Shown here in pieces: positions 9,896 through 21,281 of a stretch of 64,000 nt of DNA; the stretch's first letter is position 1, and each line of letters opens with the position of its first letter. The DNA lies in contig CM074698.1 of the NCBI GenBank assembly GCA_037367355.1, forward strand, positions 3,348,001 through 3,412,000, given 5' to 3'. Source of the DNA: Neoscytalidium dimidiatum. Lineage: Eukaryota > Ascomycota > Dothideomycetes > Botryosphaeriales > Botryosphaeriaceae. The notes below the pieces were generated by a model, which did no database searches, was not told where the DNA came from, and saw only the letters and a list, made by a program, of their open reading frames with translations. The position numbers and the translations under genes are program-made.

Positions 9896-12800
9896 TCACC
9901 GATCATGGCCCCACGCCCTGTGCCCGCCACTACTCGGCCCCAACCCCACGAACCCTCCAGTCCCCGCACCCGGCGCGGTCGCGCTCCCGCCATTCCCACC
10001 ACCACCTCCGGCCCCCGCACCGCTCTGTTGCTGGCCCAACCCGTCGATCAACTTGCTAATCTGCTCCATCGCCGTCTTCGCGCGCTCCCTGACATCAAGC
10101 TCCGCATCGCTCAAGCACAGCTTCACCCGCTCCTCGACACCCAAGTTCCGCAGCTCTAATGCGCGCTGCCGCGCGTTCGCGTGGTCCGATGTGTCCTCGA
10201 TCCACGTCAGGTTGTTCACCAGCCATACGCATGCGACCCTGATGCGGCGGTCCGGGTGCGCGAAGAGCGGGAGGAGGTTGTGCATGAGATGCGTCTGGGC
10301 AATGACGAGTTGGCGGTGCGACGGCTTGCCGTTCGCGACGTGCACGATGATGAACGTCGTCGCGAGAAGGATTTCTGGGGGTGCAAGGTGCGCGAAGGCG
10401 GACGGGGCGGACGTACCACCGCCTGCGCGACTTTCCGGGTTCGGCGAGGAAGATGCGGAGGTGTGCTGGAAGGCGGCGGCTGAGGCCGGAGCGGTGGAAG
10501 AGACGGGTGCGTTGGTTGGTGATCGGGGCCGGAGTTTAGCAGTAAGAATTTCGAAGAAGCGGTCGCGGCCGAATGTTTGCAGAACATGGTCGATCATCTC
10601 ACCGGGGCTGGAGCCAGCGTCTGTCATGATCAGGTTACGAATGAAGTCGAGCGCCTGCTCTTGGATCCGTAAGTCTTCCTTCTGTGCCCGGATGATCGGA
10701 TTGGTCTCGGCATCCTTAATGGCCCGGAGCTTCGCCTTGTTCTTGGCTGCTGTGCTGTTGGAGTTTGCGCTTCTGTTGCGCAACAATCCGATGCTATCTG
10801 CCATCACATCATCCTCGTCTCCTGATACTCCAGTATCGTTGTCAATGTCCATGCTTGGCTCTTCGACTGCGTTAAGCAGATCCACCTGCTCGCCCGCGGC
10901 ATTTGGCGTTCCCATACCAAGTGAGGGCGTTTCTGGTCTCGAGTGGAGATGCCCCTTTGTAGGTATATGAACCTGCCGTGCCTCTCCACTGACGGTGTTG
11001 ATTAGCCAGCCTGTGCCAAGTTCTTCCAGACACTGTATCTTGATTTCATTGTCTGCCTGCAAAACAAGATGCTTCAGAGCCCACAACGAGATTAGACGTA
11101 TCCTGGCATCAGCCGAGTGTGCGTGTTCGCACAGAGTCTTGACTACGCCTGCTTCAATCAGATACTAATCTGTGTTAGCAAAGAAAGACCAAATGATGAG
11201 GATTCGACATACCTCTCTCATCGGCGAGAACTGTAGCAGCAAGTTGCACAACACGTCGGTGGTTGCAATCTGAACGTCTATGACCCGGTGCTTGAGCAAC
11301 CCATAGATAGGTTTGGATATACCATAGTCCATCATGCTCGTCCGCAGCACACTAACCGATCTAGACATCGCTCTTGCTGCGTTGCACGCAGCGATGAGAA
11401 CAGGCACAGGATTGCCATCCTTTACACCAGTTGAGACAGTTCCGCGTGCCATCTCTTCATCATCGCGCTCATATGGGATAAGAGAATCAGCAATGCATGC
11501 CACGGCGCCGCTCTCGATGATGGTTTTCCTGTGCGGATCTTCCTTGTGGGCAATGGCCGCGAGGGCAAGCAGTGAACATTCCCTGCTCTTCAAAATCAGA
11601 TGCACTTCCGGCGGCACGCCTGGGCTACCGAGCACGTCCGCTCTCTCAACACCTTCCAAGCTATCCATTTCATCTGGTGAAGTTGGTATGGGAGACCAGC
11701 GTTTGGGCTGCTCGCCAATCACGACATCGAAAGACTTTTTGAGAACTTGACAGACTCTCCTAATAATACCGGAGTCTGCAGCAGCGTTCTGGAGGATCGG
11801 GTCATACTCGAGGAGTGCGGCCATCAGCCTCATTGCCTTAGTGGAGCGCTCCGAGCGGCCGCCAGCCTCACCTTCGTCGACCATCTTGGCTAGAAGCGGG
11901 ACAATGAGAACGGCGAGAAGACGGCGTTGACCCTCTTTGATGTAGTCGGAGCGGTTGTCGATAGGGTTACTCTCGGCGAACTTAACTAACTCGGTAAGTA
12001 ATTCGACAAAGACGAGTCTCTCATCGTCACGATGCTCTCTTGCCATGCGGATACACCAAGCGTATATCGCCGTCTCATATTCTTGTCCCGTAATGTGCTT
12101 CGATGATTGCATGTTGGGGTCTGCAAAGCTCGATATCCTTGCACTGTCGCCTGGCGCTGTGAGAGAACCCAGAGCAGGGAATGCTTTCGAGAAACTACTC
12201 TCCTTGGTCTGCGCCACCTGTACTTGAGGAAGCAGATACTCGTATGGAAAAATGTTCGACATGTTGTACGAGTCGCTGGACCGCGGTTGGATCATGAACC
12301 GGTATTTCTCGAAGGTAGAAATCGGCTTGGCGGAGGGGAATATGGCTGCAATAGGTTGCAAGTAGAGGAATCTTGCAGTCCGGTAATTGGAGTTCGAAAT
12401 GATACTGGAAATAGCTGAGACTACGTGGAGGAAATTCAACTTCGAGGGCGCAGGCGGAAATGAGGCAATGGCAGAGACTTCAATAACCGGTGAGACGAAA
12501 GATAAGGCCACAACATACGCCGCGAAGTGCGAGGCAAGCAGATCCAGCGCCCCGGCCTTGACGAGAAAATTTCGGTGCTCGTCCTCTCGGCAGGTCTTGG
12601 ATATGAGCTCTGCCACTAGACCTATCTCTTCTTGTGTTGTCCGCATAGCCGACCTTTGTGCAAGGATTTCTGTCAATGCATCGCCGCCAGGCTTACGGTA
12701 TATCTCATTCGCTATCCTTGTACGGTACGGGTTTGGGAAGAGGTCGGAGCCAGTCGCTGAAGCCAGAGAAATGAGGGTACGCAGTGTAGCTATAACAAGC

Positions 12801-13289
12801 TTCGGTGGAGCATCGCTTGGTGATAGAGCGGCTAATAGTGGCGGAAGAAGCCCGCCCGCAAGTATTGGAGCAACGAAAGGTGGTCCACCTAGAAATTCAA
12901 CGAACATCCGTAAGCCAGGTCTCCTGTGAGCTTCACCGATTATAAGCATCCATTGACATACCAAGGGCTAGGCTCCCCACTATAAGGGTAGCCTGCAGGC
13001 GCTCTTCGTCCTCTTGTGTCCAGCTCTCGGAATTCTCCACCGGGGGGGCAGCAGCGACCGAAGCTGCTCCTCCGTTGAGATGGCGCTGTCGGCGCTTGCC
13101 CGCCGTCTTGACGTTCGCCTGCAACACACGGGCGAGCTCTGGTATTATGCCTCGCCGTACCACCAGCTCCTTTCTCTGGTCGTGGCCCACGATGAAGTTC
13201 TTGAGCTGCTTGAGGGCGGCGACTTGCGCGGCGGGCGAGCTAGGATTGCGTAGCTCTCCCAGGGCGGGAGGCGATGGGGCGCGTGTCAT
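9896..13289 (-). CDS. vid28: Armadillo-repeat protein, GID complex subunit GID5/VID28 (ARMC8 homologue)
   Basis: Exons are 13289-12962, 12888-11213 and 11164-9896; introns of 73 and 48 nt; 1090 aa. Joins restore GSLALGGPPFVAPIL and PMREYLIEAGVVKTLCEHAH. The chain is helical throughout with ARM-type repeats, for example near LGELRNPSSPAAQVAALKQL, LLPPLLAALS, CSLLALAAIAHKE and LISLWALKHLVLQADNEIK. A Ser/Ala/Pro-rich insertion precedes the last repeats, which include HPDRRIRVACVWLVNNLTWI. That WALKHL...C-terminal arrangement matches ARMC8/Vid28. Family knowledge: it is the scaffold subunit of the GID/CTLH ubiquitin ligase that recruits the substrate receptor (Gid4) and drives glucose-induced degradation of gluconeogenic enzymes in yeast. 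The tail is Gly-rich. The assignment is from the overall ARM pattern, so another large ARM protein is a minor possibility. Confidence 0.82.
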
Positions 13290-14001
13290 TGTTGTGGTGT
13301 TCTAGCTGCCGAAGGACTCGCCAACGTGGAGTATAATGGACGGAAAGCCACCAGCTGCGCGGATGCGAAGGTGATGGTAGGTAGCGAGCTTCAGGCTGGG
13401 ATGTGCGGAGGGCGGAGGGCGGAGGGCGGATGGCGGATGGCGGAGAGCGGAGGTGTACCCAGGCTCAGCGGTGGTGAATTTGGAAAGAATAATTTGCCAT
13501 CGAACGACCGATCGATACGCTAGTTCAGACCGGGTCTTGTATGGTCGTTTCGTTTGTTGAGGGGTGGGATGGGGCGGGCGCGTCAGTAGTGAAGCGTGTT
13601 TGAAGCGACAGCTCTTGCTTCGGGGCGTGACGTTGATGCTCGGGGTGCCGAGAATCACTCTATCGTCCGCCGCCTTCCATGCCGCCGGTCCCGCAGCCGA
13701 CTATTGAAGACCACCCTTCGGCAAGACGACCAACATCGCAGATCTCATAGTGCGCACCGGTTTTTATTCAAAAATTATGGCAAATGTCATTAACACAACG
13801 CCCACTGCCTGATCCGATGCCATTATGGGCCATAAATGCCGAAAAATTTAACACCCGGGCCACCCTACGACGCCAGTAAATGAAGTTCAGACCACCACCA
13901 TGCCGTCACGCTTTGCCTGATCATTACCTTCGTTATCTAGCAGCTCCGTGGTATCATTCGTAACTCCTGCAGAATTCCAAGCGAGGAAGCCTTCTAGTTC
14001 T
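13290..14001. other. Intergenic: GID5 promoter and 3' flank of the unknown 794-aa gene
   Basis: Apart from the heptamer minisatellite I see only short chance frames. The 13.75-13.95 kb part is AT-richer. Confidence 0.4.
13405..13453 (+). repeat. 7-bp minisatellite, seven tandem copies of GCGGAKG/GCGGAGA
   Basis: Seven successive heptamers (three GCGGAGG, two GCGGATG, one GCGGAGA, one GCGGAGG) occupy the GID5 upstream region, about 115-165 nt before its start codon. Confidence 0.85.
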
Positions 14002-16614
14002 CTAGTCTTCATCCTTTTCAGTCTCCCTGCCTCCTTCCGTGAGGATAACTACACTAATGCATGCCGCATAAGCCTCTCTGATCGCACATGCCATGCAGGT
14101 CTTCTTGATATTTGCTACGATGGCGTGACAACCAGTCTGAGCGCACCATGAACGGGCAAAAACCTCATTGTCGCTAACGCCGAGCGCTTCGATCACGAGT
14201 ACGCAGTCCACTTGCGCAGATGCTGGGTCTTGGGTCGATGCAAGCGTAGTTCTGGAGTTGTTGTGGGAAGATGTCGGCGAAGAGTCAGAATGCGGAAATC
14301 CCGGTCCTCGTCCCCATTCCCTGATGTCGACGAGACCATCATCAACTCGTAGAGCCTTGAACTTGTAGTCGAAGAAGAGCACTTGAACCAAGTTGTTAGA
14401 GAACATGAGTGAAGCGTAATGTGGGGATGCTTAATCACTTACCATGTGGTCCTTGGTGGCAAGGATACGCCGCGACAAAATCGACGTCGAATGTCAATCG
14501 CATCGGCCAGCTATCCCCACCACAGGCGAATATTATTGCCGAATCCCACAACAATGGTGCCGCATCTCCGCCATGCTTGAGCAGCGGTTGATCTTTGACC
14601 AGGAAGAAACTCAACTTTTGGACTCGAATCTCGTCCGTGATATCCTCCATTTCGGGCGTCAATAAATCATAGTCCCCAACGGGATACTCCTCCTCTTCCG
14701 GCCCTAGAGGTTCCGTCCGCATCTGAATCGTCTCTATATCTTCAGGCCTGAGCCGAGTCTTGGGTGGGGTTATTTGGTTGATCTTGACGCACTCAGTGCG
14801 CTTGAGATCAGGGCTATAATAGCAAGGACCAATCCAACCCGTTACCTGCTTGACTCCTCTTGATGCGCCTAAGACTTTACCGACAATGCATTTGTACGAC
14901 CAATAAGTATTAGCCCTGTACTGGAAGCCCGAGGCTGGAGCTACGTGAGTGAGGTATTTCAGGGAAGGCCCAGTCTCCTTGTCGCAGTCAATAAGAGAGT
15001 TCATGAGAAGCCAGGGTAAGGTTGGGCCGGGTAGGATTACCCCGGCGAACCATGACATGGCGTCTGCGGAGCGATCTTCAAGGGGCACCTCGTAGCGGCC
15101 TTTTTCCTCCAGAACATAATCAAGCTCTTGCATGTTTGGCCACTTCAACGTTTTCGCAAAAAGCCGTAACGCTTCTTTCTGCCTCTTTTTGGCTCCGAGC
15201 TGGAAGCTGAAAACGCTTTCATCCCTCGAGGTTCGGGATTTCTTGATGGTCATGGTCTCTTGCCATCGTTCCGCCAATGCCAGGTCCCACGCGACCTTTG
15301 GAGGCAGCGCAGCGAGGACTGCTCGTTTAGCTTTGTCTAAATGCGTATCATGATGTATCCTCATGTAAAGCTCTACAGCAAGGAGTAGCTGATGGAAAAA
15401 TTTTGTTTTCCTTGCGCTGTCTTTCGAATCGAAGAATTTCGCGACGACGTGGTTCTTCGGCTGGCTGAAATCGATCCAGTCTTCTTTCGTGAGGACAATG
15501 ATCAGACTGGCGATCTGCTTCTCGAGGCCGGTGTTGGCATCACCTTCCAATTTCTCCAGTAGCATGCCGTATAAGTCGCGGTAGAGCACCTCAGGGTCCT
15601 GTGCCAGAATGCGTCAGAGATACCAGATATCCTCACCCTCCGCAGAAGCCCAGGGTAAAACGAACATCGGACTGGAATCCTTTCTCCAGATTTCGCAACC
15701 GCTCCAATATATGACCTAGCTTGATCTTCCGAGGGTGGATATTCCCGCCGCCGTACTTGAGCTTGGGCTTTAGATTCCCCGATAGACTGACTTTGTAGTT
15801 TAGTGTCGTTGTTCCAGGCATCCATCCAAACGCGTACGCCATGCATGGCTGTTCGAGGGACAGCCATGGATATGGATTATCGGAGGTGGATGTTTGCGAA
15901 AGTGTGATATCTTTGTACGCCTCGTGTTGGTAGCGTGCGCGATCATTACTCTCTGAGTCGTCACCCTCCATTATCGCATAGAAACGGTAGTAACCCTTCG
16001 GCGCACCGGGCGCATCTTCTACACGGCCTTTAAATATATTCGCTCCAGTGCATATGAGCTCCTCCGCCTCAGTCTGATCCAGCAGAGAATCGAGCGTGTA
16101 CCCGCGAGGCGGCCATTGTCTGCCGGTACCAGGGCGGGCTTCCTCTAAGGACGGGGCGATCAGTCGATGCTGGGCAGGCGAGGCGGGCTGTTTCAACTGG
16201 TATTCAGGTGAGCTAGCTTTCCGCTGGTGGATGGGCATGTCAAGAGCCCACTCGTCGTCGACCATCAAGGGCGCGACAGGCTCGGAGACGTGACGTTGGA
16301 TGCGTGGACGGTGCGCAAGCGGGGCGGTGTGTGGGGTTGTCGTAAGTGCTCTGGAAGCTTTCCGCACCTGGCGCAGAAGTGAGCAACGAGCTTTGTTTTA
16401 GCGAGCGTTGGAAAAAGAAGGTCCGAAATGTTTTTGGCTTGCAGCTAGCTCGTCGTTGGGTACCTACCGGTGTGTATGCAGGTGAAACTGCTGTCCATTG
16501 CGGCTCCGGAGAGGCAGCATATCGAGGTCTCCACCGATCTCCGCTTCCTCGACCGTCGAGTCCATTGAGCGATGACAGTCGCGAAAGACTGTCACTTGTT
16601 AGGGCCGTGGCCAT
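14002..16614 (-). CDS. Conserved fungal protein of unknown function (794 aa)
   Basis: Exons are 16614-16468, 16367-15666, 15598-14443 and 14381-14002; introns of 100, 67 and 61 nt. The joins give KGFQSDDPEVLYRDLYGML and CHQGPHVLFFDYKFKALRVD. I recognise the general type (a large, globular, Pezizomycotina-wide protein) but no catalytic family. Visible features: a Ser/Pro-rich N-terminus of about 150 residues, a region beginning about residue 160 with ANIFKGRVEDAPGAPKGYYR, and helical blocks around EKQIASLIIVLTKEDW and KAKRAVLAALPPKVAWDLAL. The C-terminal block contains ALGVSDNEVFARSWCAQTGC followed by KKTCMACAIREAYAACISVV, with several conserved-looking Cys. No signal peptide or membrane helix is evident. 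The first intron is the least certain: an alternative donor GTACCC with acceptor AAAG also keeps the frame. A 13-nt poly-A lies seven bases before the start codon. Confidence 0.72.
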
Positions 16615-17941
16615 GCTTGCTTTTTTTTTTTTTCTCCTACGGAGAATGCGCGGAGTGCGGGTGCTCGTGTGACTATCGAGGCGCGTGGCTTAGCTTAGAG
16701 CTATGTATGCAGGAGATCTCAAAGCTCGCAATGAAGCCCGGGACGGGTCAGGAACCAGGTATAACTCACTATCATCTCACACATCGCTAGGCTTCCGAGA
16801 CATGCGGCGGCTATGCGCTGCATGAGGCAGCAACACGGCTGCGGTGCTGCCAGCAGGCGTTTGCGCGGCGGCGCTGGACGGACGACAGCAGCGAAGTGGC
16901 CTACAGCTGGGGCATGCGGCGTGACGCGCGGGTCTGCAGGACCGGGAGGCGGAGCAGGGCGCCCTGGGGAGAGGCTGGGGGGACTGAAGCGGAGGCAGAC
17001 CGTCTCAGAGCTGGGTACATGAGCGACGCGGCTGGGCAACAGTGGAGATGCAGAGCACTGCACAAGCGACAGCGCGACGGGAGGCATGTACTTCATTCTT
17101 TTCCGGCCCTGATCGGATCATCGATAGACGTGCTGATGTGACGGCTCCACCGCCTGGCGCCATGCGGACATGCTGGTAATGCAGAAGACCAGAGATCGCG
17201 CGTCGAAGACAGCCGTTCGGGTGCTTGTCGTAGGTCGCCTTCCTTGCAGTGAGGCACAGCCATTCGACACCTTGTAAGGCTGCTAGCGGACGACAAGCCT
17301 GCCGGGGAGGCGGCTCCGTCAGCCCATTGGGCCAACGCAGCAGTCGCCGCCCCTGCTCTTCTCCGTGAGGACTCCGCTGCTCTATCAACATGACAACGGA
17401 AGAGCCCCATGACTCGGCTTAGACTGCTCGCTATGCTCTCTTTGAGAGTGACCCGCAGCGGCCATCATTCCAATCAAGAAAGTTGATAGTCGCGGCACGC
17501 GACACACCAGGCCAATTGGCTCACCAGAGCCGCCCATGCTGTTGGCAGCGTCCTTTGACAGGCTTCTGCTGAGCTGTCAGCTCTGATAGTCGTGCTGTTA
17601 AACATTCCATTGATAAAGTATTCTGGTCCTCCATTCTAGAAGAGCCCTAGCAAAAGCGCTGGCTCAAAATCCTGCACAACAACCTTGTTGGTATCCGCTA
17701 TGCAATGCAATGCAATGCTGTCCCCCAACGCCGACTATCGAAATGCTCCATTCTTCCATTGCTCCGACCCGCTCGCCTCGCTTCTGTCTCATATTCGGCC
17801 TGAATTGTTCAGGAGCCATTCCAAGTCTACGCCAGCTCTCACATCTTCAGGACAGCTCTAACCAATCAAAGCAGATTAATCCCGAGGTATCCCGGCTTTA
17901 CAACAGCCATCTTTAACAGTTCGGTAACCGTCTCCTCTAAA
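16615..17941. other. Intergenic, 1.3 kb, GC-rich
   Basis: This is the promoter of the 794-aa gene and the 3' flank of the Pho80-type cyclin. Many overlapping open frames exist on both strands because GC-rich sequence is poor in stops. None shows domain character or plausible splicing. A short ATGCA repeat (about 17700-17717) is present. Confidence 0.45.
16621..16633 (-). repeat. Poly-A tract in the 5' leader of the 794-aa gene
   Basis: Thirteen T on the plus strand (A13 in the mRNA sense) lie a few bases before the ATG at 16614. Confidence 0.7.
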
Positions 17942-19148
17942 TCACTCTGGCGCCTCCGGATTGTGTGCCATAACGTAGCCCTGGCCTCGTTCCACCAAGC
18001 TCCTGTAGTAATCCACTAAAACCTCCGGCTTCGGAACGATTCGCCATTGCAGACGGGTGAGGAATTCCAGCTCAAGAAGTGCCAGTTCTCTTGTGCTGAC
18101 ACCTCCTACCCTGGCATAGGTATTGTTGGTCCAGAAGCTGTCGCTCAGACCTTTGGAAGCAACAGTGGCGGCGGCAATTAGAAAACGGTGTACAGTAAGG
18201 CTGCTGATCGTAAAGGCAGGGTACAGAAGGCAAAGTCGGTCGATATAATAGACCATGGACAGAAGAATTGGCGGAGAGAGTGTTGCATGTACAATGAGTC
18301 GATTGAGATAGTCGCGTACGGAAATGCTGGGTGGTGCACTAATGCTATGTTAGATCGCGGACGGCAGCTCTGCATGCTTGGCGCGCCAGAATGAAGCTTG
18401 CAGCTCAAGGGAGCCCAGCTGCTGGCGCGGAAATTGAGTCTTACCGGGAGTGGAAGCGGGTCAGCTGGCCGTCCTGCAGCGGGAGGCCGTCGTTCAGCCG
18501 CACCAGCTCCATGAGCATGTCGGATATCAGGACGCCCAGGTCCTTGACGTCGCAGATCTCGTACTTAACGGGCATCACTTTGATGTCGGGATCGAGCGGC
18601 TGCGGCGGCGGAGCGCCGTCCTGCTGCTGCTGCTGCTGCTGCGGCTGCTGCCCCTCGGCGGCGGCATCACTCTGGATAGCGCTCGAAAAGGTGGCAGGCT
18701 GCGGGGTTACCCGCGGCTGCGGCTCCTGTGGGCCTTCCGTGGTTGCTGCTTCTGTGTCGGCGAAGGTTTCCCTCCGCTTTGCCCTGCTCTGGTGTGACGG
18801 GTCGGCGCTGGCGCTGGACTGCCTCTTGCCCTGGGTCGGGCGGAAAGTGGGCGGATAGTCGGGAGGAGTGTACTGGGTTGCGGCATCAGAGGTTTGCCGC
18901 TTTGGTATCGGCGATCGGGCAGCTGCTTGGACGGAGGTGGACGTGGTGGGGACCAGCGACGGAGAGGCATCTATGCGCCGGGACGAAGGAGGCGCCGCCT
19001 GGGCTGCAGGGGTGAAGGCACGCGGGGATGCAGCGCTGGAGGTGGACGAGCGACACGAGGCATTATACGGCCGCGATGGGGTGTGGAAGGGGGCGCTCGG
19101 CGAGTTGGAGGCGGAGAAGGTTGGCGAGGGCGAGTGCAACATGGCCAT
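17942..19148 (-). CDS. pho80: Pho80/PREG-type cyclin, regulator of a Pho85-like kinase
   Basis: Exons are 19148-18445 and 18338-17942, with a 106-nt intron; 366 aa. The join restores LTRFHSRAPPSISVRDYLNR. The C-terminal half is a PF08613 cyclin box: KDLGVLISDMLMELVRLND, LSPPILLSMVYYIDRLC, VHRFLIAAATVASKGLSD, FWTNNTYARVGGVSTRELA, LELEFLTRLQWRIVPKPE. This is the pattern of Pho80/PREG, which with its cyclin-dependent kinase represses the phosphate-starvation transcription factor. The N-terminal 190 residues are Ser/Pro/Ala/Thr-rich and disordered, with several SP/TP sites and a Gln tract (CAG repeat at 18621-18641). The two nearby N-terminal Met codons make the exact start uncertain by two residues. 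Confidence 0.9.
18621..18641 (-). repeat. CAG trinucleotide repeat encoding poly-Gln in the Pho80-type cyclin
   Basis: Seven CTG units on the plus strand (CAG in the coding sense) extend a Gln-rich segment just before the cyclin domain. Confidence 0.85.
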
Positions 19149-19994
19149 TGTCAGGCGCTCACGAAGTTTTTGCTGCAGAAGTGGGTGGCCGGCCGTCGCC
19201 CGCGACGCATGTTCTTCCTTGCGCTCTCCGCGGGCAGCTCAGCGTGGAGGCGGCGCGGTCGAGGGCGAAGCAGCGAGCGAGCAACGAGCAGGACAAGGCA
19301 CCGCCAGGCCAAATAGACACAACGGCTGGCAGGAGCGCGGCCGGCGCCGTTATATATCTGTGCTGCGGATGCACGCAGAGGTGCGGTCTGCCAAGGCATC
19401 CACGAGGGGCCAGCGGGTGCAGCAATTGGCTGCGCTGGCCATCGCGGATCGAGGTCCCGGATGCGCGGCGGGGATCAACCAGAGCGCAGCGGCGGCGACG
19501 TGCCGGCTGCTCGCTGCCAAGTAGCCGTAGGGCTGCCTGGCCAGAATCTGGATGCAAACAGAGAAACGGACCGTCAAAACTCTGCGCTTTTTGTGATGCG
19601 CAAGATCCCGGCTGGGCCAGAAGGCGAGCAGCCGAACGAGCCAGCGGCCCAGCAACCTTGATGGCTTGCACGCTGGCCGGCCGCCGAGCGCGGGGACCTG
19701 TCCGGCGCTATCTGCACTGGGTTACTACGAATCGTCATGTCCCCCGCTCGCCGCTCGCCGCCCGCTGCTCCTGCAGCCGCTCGAACATGCCGCTTGGCGA
19801 ATGAGAAGGGTACATTGGTCAGCGGCTGGCGCCGCTCGAGCTACGGAAACAATTAACTACGACGAAAGAGCCTCTACAATCCCGCCAATATAAACGCCTG
19901 TTTGCCCATTGCAGCTCCCGCCACGCGAGCTCACCGCCTGCGCCAAACGCCAGAGATCATGTCCTCCAATTTCATGCGACGTCGGAGCCGTCTC
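19149..19994. other. Intergenic, GC-rich
   Basis: This is the upstream region of the Pho80-type cyclin and the 3' flank of the cupredoxin-like gene. The long overlapping frames are low-complexity Arg/Ala/Gly translations of GC-rich DNA, and no gene is called. Confidence 0.45.
19349..19356 (-). promoter_or_regulatory. Possible TATA box of the Pho80-type cyclin gene
   Basis: TATATAAC on the minus strand lies about 200 nt before the start codon, in otherwise GC-rich DNA. Confidence 0.4.
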
Positions 19995-21281
19995 TTAACC
20001 CGCCATCTCATGCACATGCGGTTTTTTGGGGACCGGGGATGGCATGGGCGGGGGCGGAGACGACGCGGGCGGCGGAGGGCTTCCTGCGTTGGACGATCTC
20101 GATATGCTGCGTCCTTGCATCAGCCTCGCAAAATAAGCGTTCGGACTTGAAGAAAGCTGTACGAACCCATCTGACATTGCGTTGTGGTGAGGATGCATGC
20201 CGACTTCGGTGAAGTACGAACGCGCGCGGCTCCCCGAGTGCGCGGTGCCGTACTCGTCCGCCGCCGGTGAGTACGATGGCGGGCCCATACCTCCCATATT
20301 CGACCTCTGGTAGTAGGTGTCACTCTGAGAGAACATGCCAACTGGAGATTGGAACATTGGCGGACTGCCGGCCATGTGCGGGCTCATGGTAACAGACTGT
20401 TGGTTGACCTTCTCCTTCAGCGATTTGTTGCGGCCGACGAAGAAGAAGAGAGCTGCTAGAATTGCGATCACAGCCACCGCTCCAACCACAATGCCGGCGA
20501 TTGCTCCGCCAGAAAGGCCACTTGAACGCCCACTTCCAGCTGCTGCCGCCGCTGTTGCTGTGGTAGTCGCAGTTGACGTGGCAGTTGCCCGTGCCGTGCC
20601 CGACAGGACTGAGGATGAAGCCGCTTCGTCAGGAAATTTCTCGCCAGGGCTCAACGCGAATGAGCTCTGCCCAGCTTTCTCTTTCTGCACTTCAAGGGAT
20701 GTGGACTTGTTCTGTAGAAGTCAGGTCTCCAGAGCACTCCTGTATCGGGTTTTCGATGGAGAGAGACTTACTGGGTTTATCACCCCCACCATCTCATAGT
20801 TGATGCAGGAGCCAGGTGCAGAGCAATAGAAGAAGAACGGGTCAGTATCATTGATGCGGACTTCGTATGATGGTGGCTGGCAGCACTGTTAGCGCCTCTC
20901 ACGAAGAGAAGTCAGAGGAGAGATTCTTACATCGTCCAGAATGGCGTCTACGGGGTGGAAGCCAGTGAAGAAGCCGGTCTTTCCCGTGCCAGTCATCTCA
21001 TACGGAACGCACGGGTAGCCGTACTCGGCGCGAACAACTGAGTGATTGTTGGGATAAAATTGAAATTTGACGATGTCTCCAGCGAGTGCTTGGGTCACAT
21101 CTGGTTCAAACTTGTGGTCTGCTTTCCCGACAAGTATTGTGTGAGTTGTAACGGCCGAAGTGCTGGTTGAAGAGGCTGACTGGGAGGTTGTTGCACTGCC
21201 GCCGCTTTGAGCAGAGACACCTGCGCTCAGAAAAGCCAGGCCGCAGACAAGCGCTTTGAGTAATCGTTTTGCCTGAAACAT
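19995..21281 (-). CDS. Membrane-anchored extracellular cupredoxin-like, Ser-rich protein
   Basis: Exons are 21281-20931, 20876-20772 and 20711-19995; introns of 54 and 60 nt; 390 aa. A signal peptide covers residues 1-24 (...LVCGLAFLSAGVSAQ). Residues about 45-152 form a cupredoxin-like domain (HTILVGKADHKFEP, GDIVKFQFYPNNHSV, FFFYCSAPGSC, YEMVGVINP). A Ser/Thr/Ala-rich stalk and one transmembrane helix (about GAIAGIVVGAVAVIAILAAL) follow. The cytosolic tail is Pro/Ser/Tyr-rich and ends with poly-Pro. Of the expected type-1 copper ligands I see His80, Cys135 and Met146, but Ser140 stands where His is usual, so copper binding is doubtful. An alternative acceptor nine bases upstream (20886) would add three residues (CCQ). 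A role at the cell surface or wall is inferred from architecture only. Confidence 0.83.

Noticed and set aside
10053..10970. 305-codon plus-strand frame
   Set aside because: It is antisense to the well-supported GID5 exon and is Ser/Arg/Cys-rich with no domain.
12387..12929. 180-codon plus-strand frame
   Set aside because: It is a shadow of the GID5 coding exon.
18868..19804. Overlapping 218- and 258-codon plus-strand frames
   Set aside because: They are GC-rich shadow frames opposite the Pho80-type cyclin gene and its promoter, with Arg/Ala/Gly composition and no motif.
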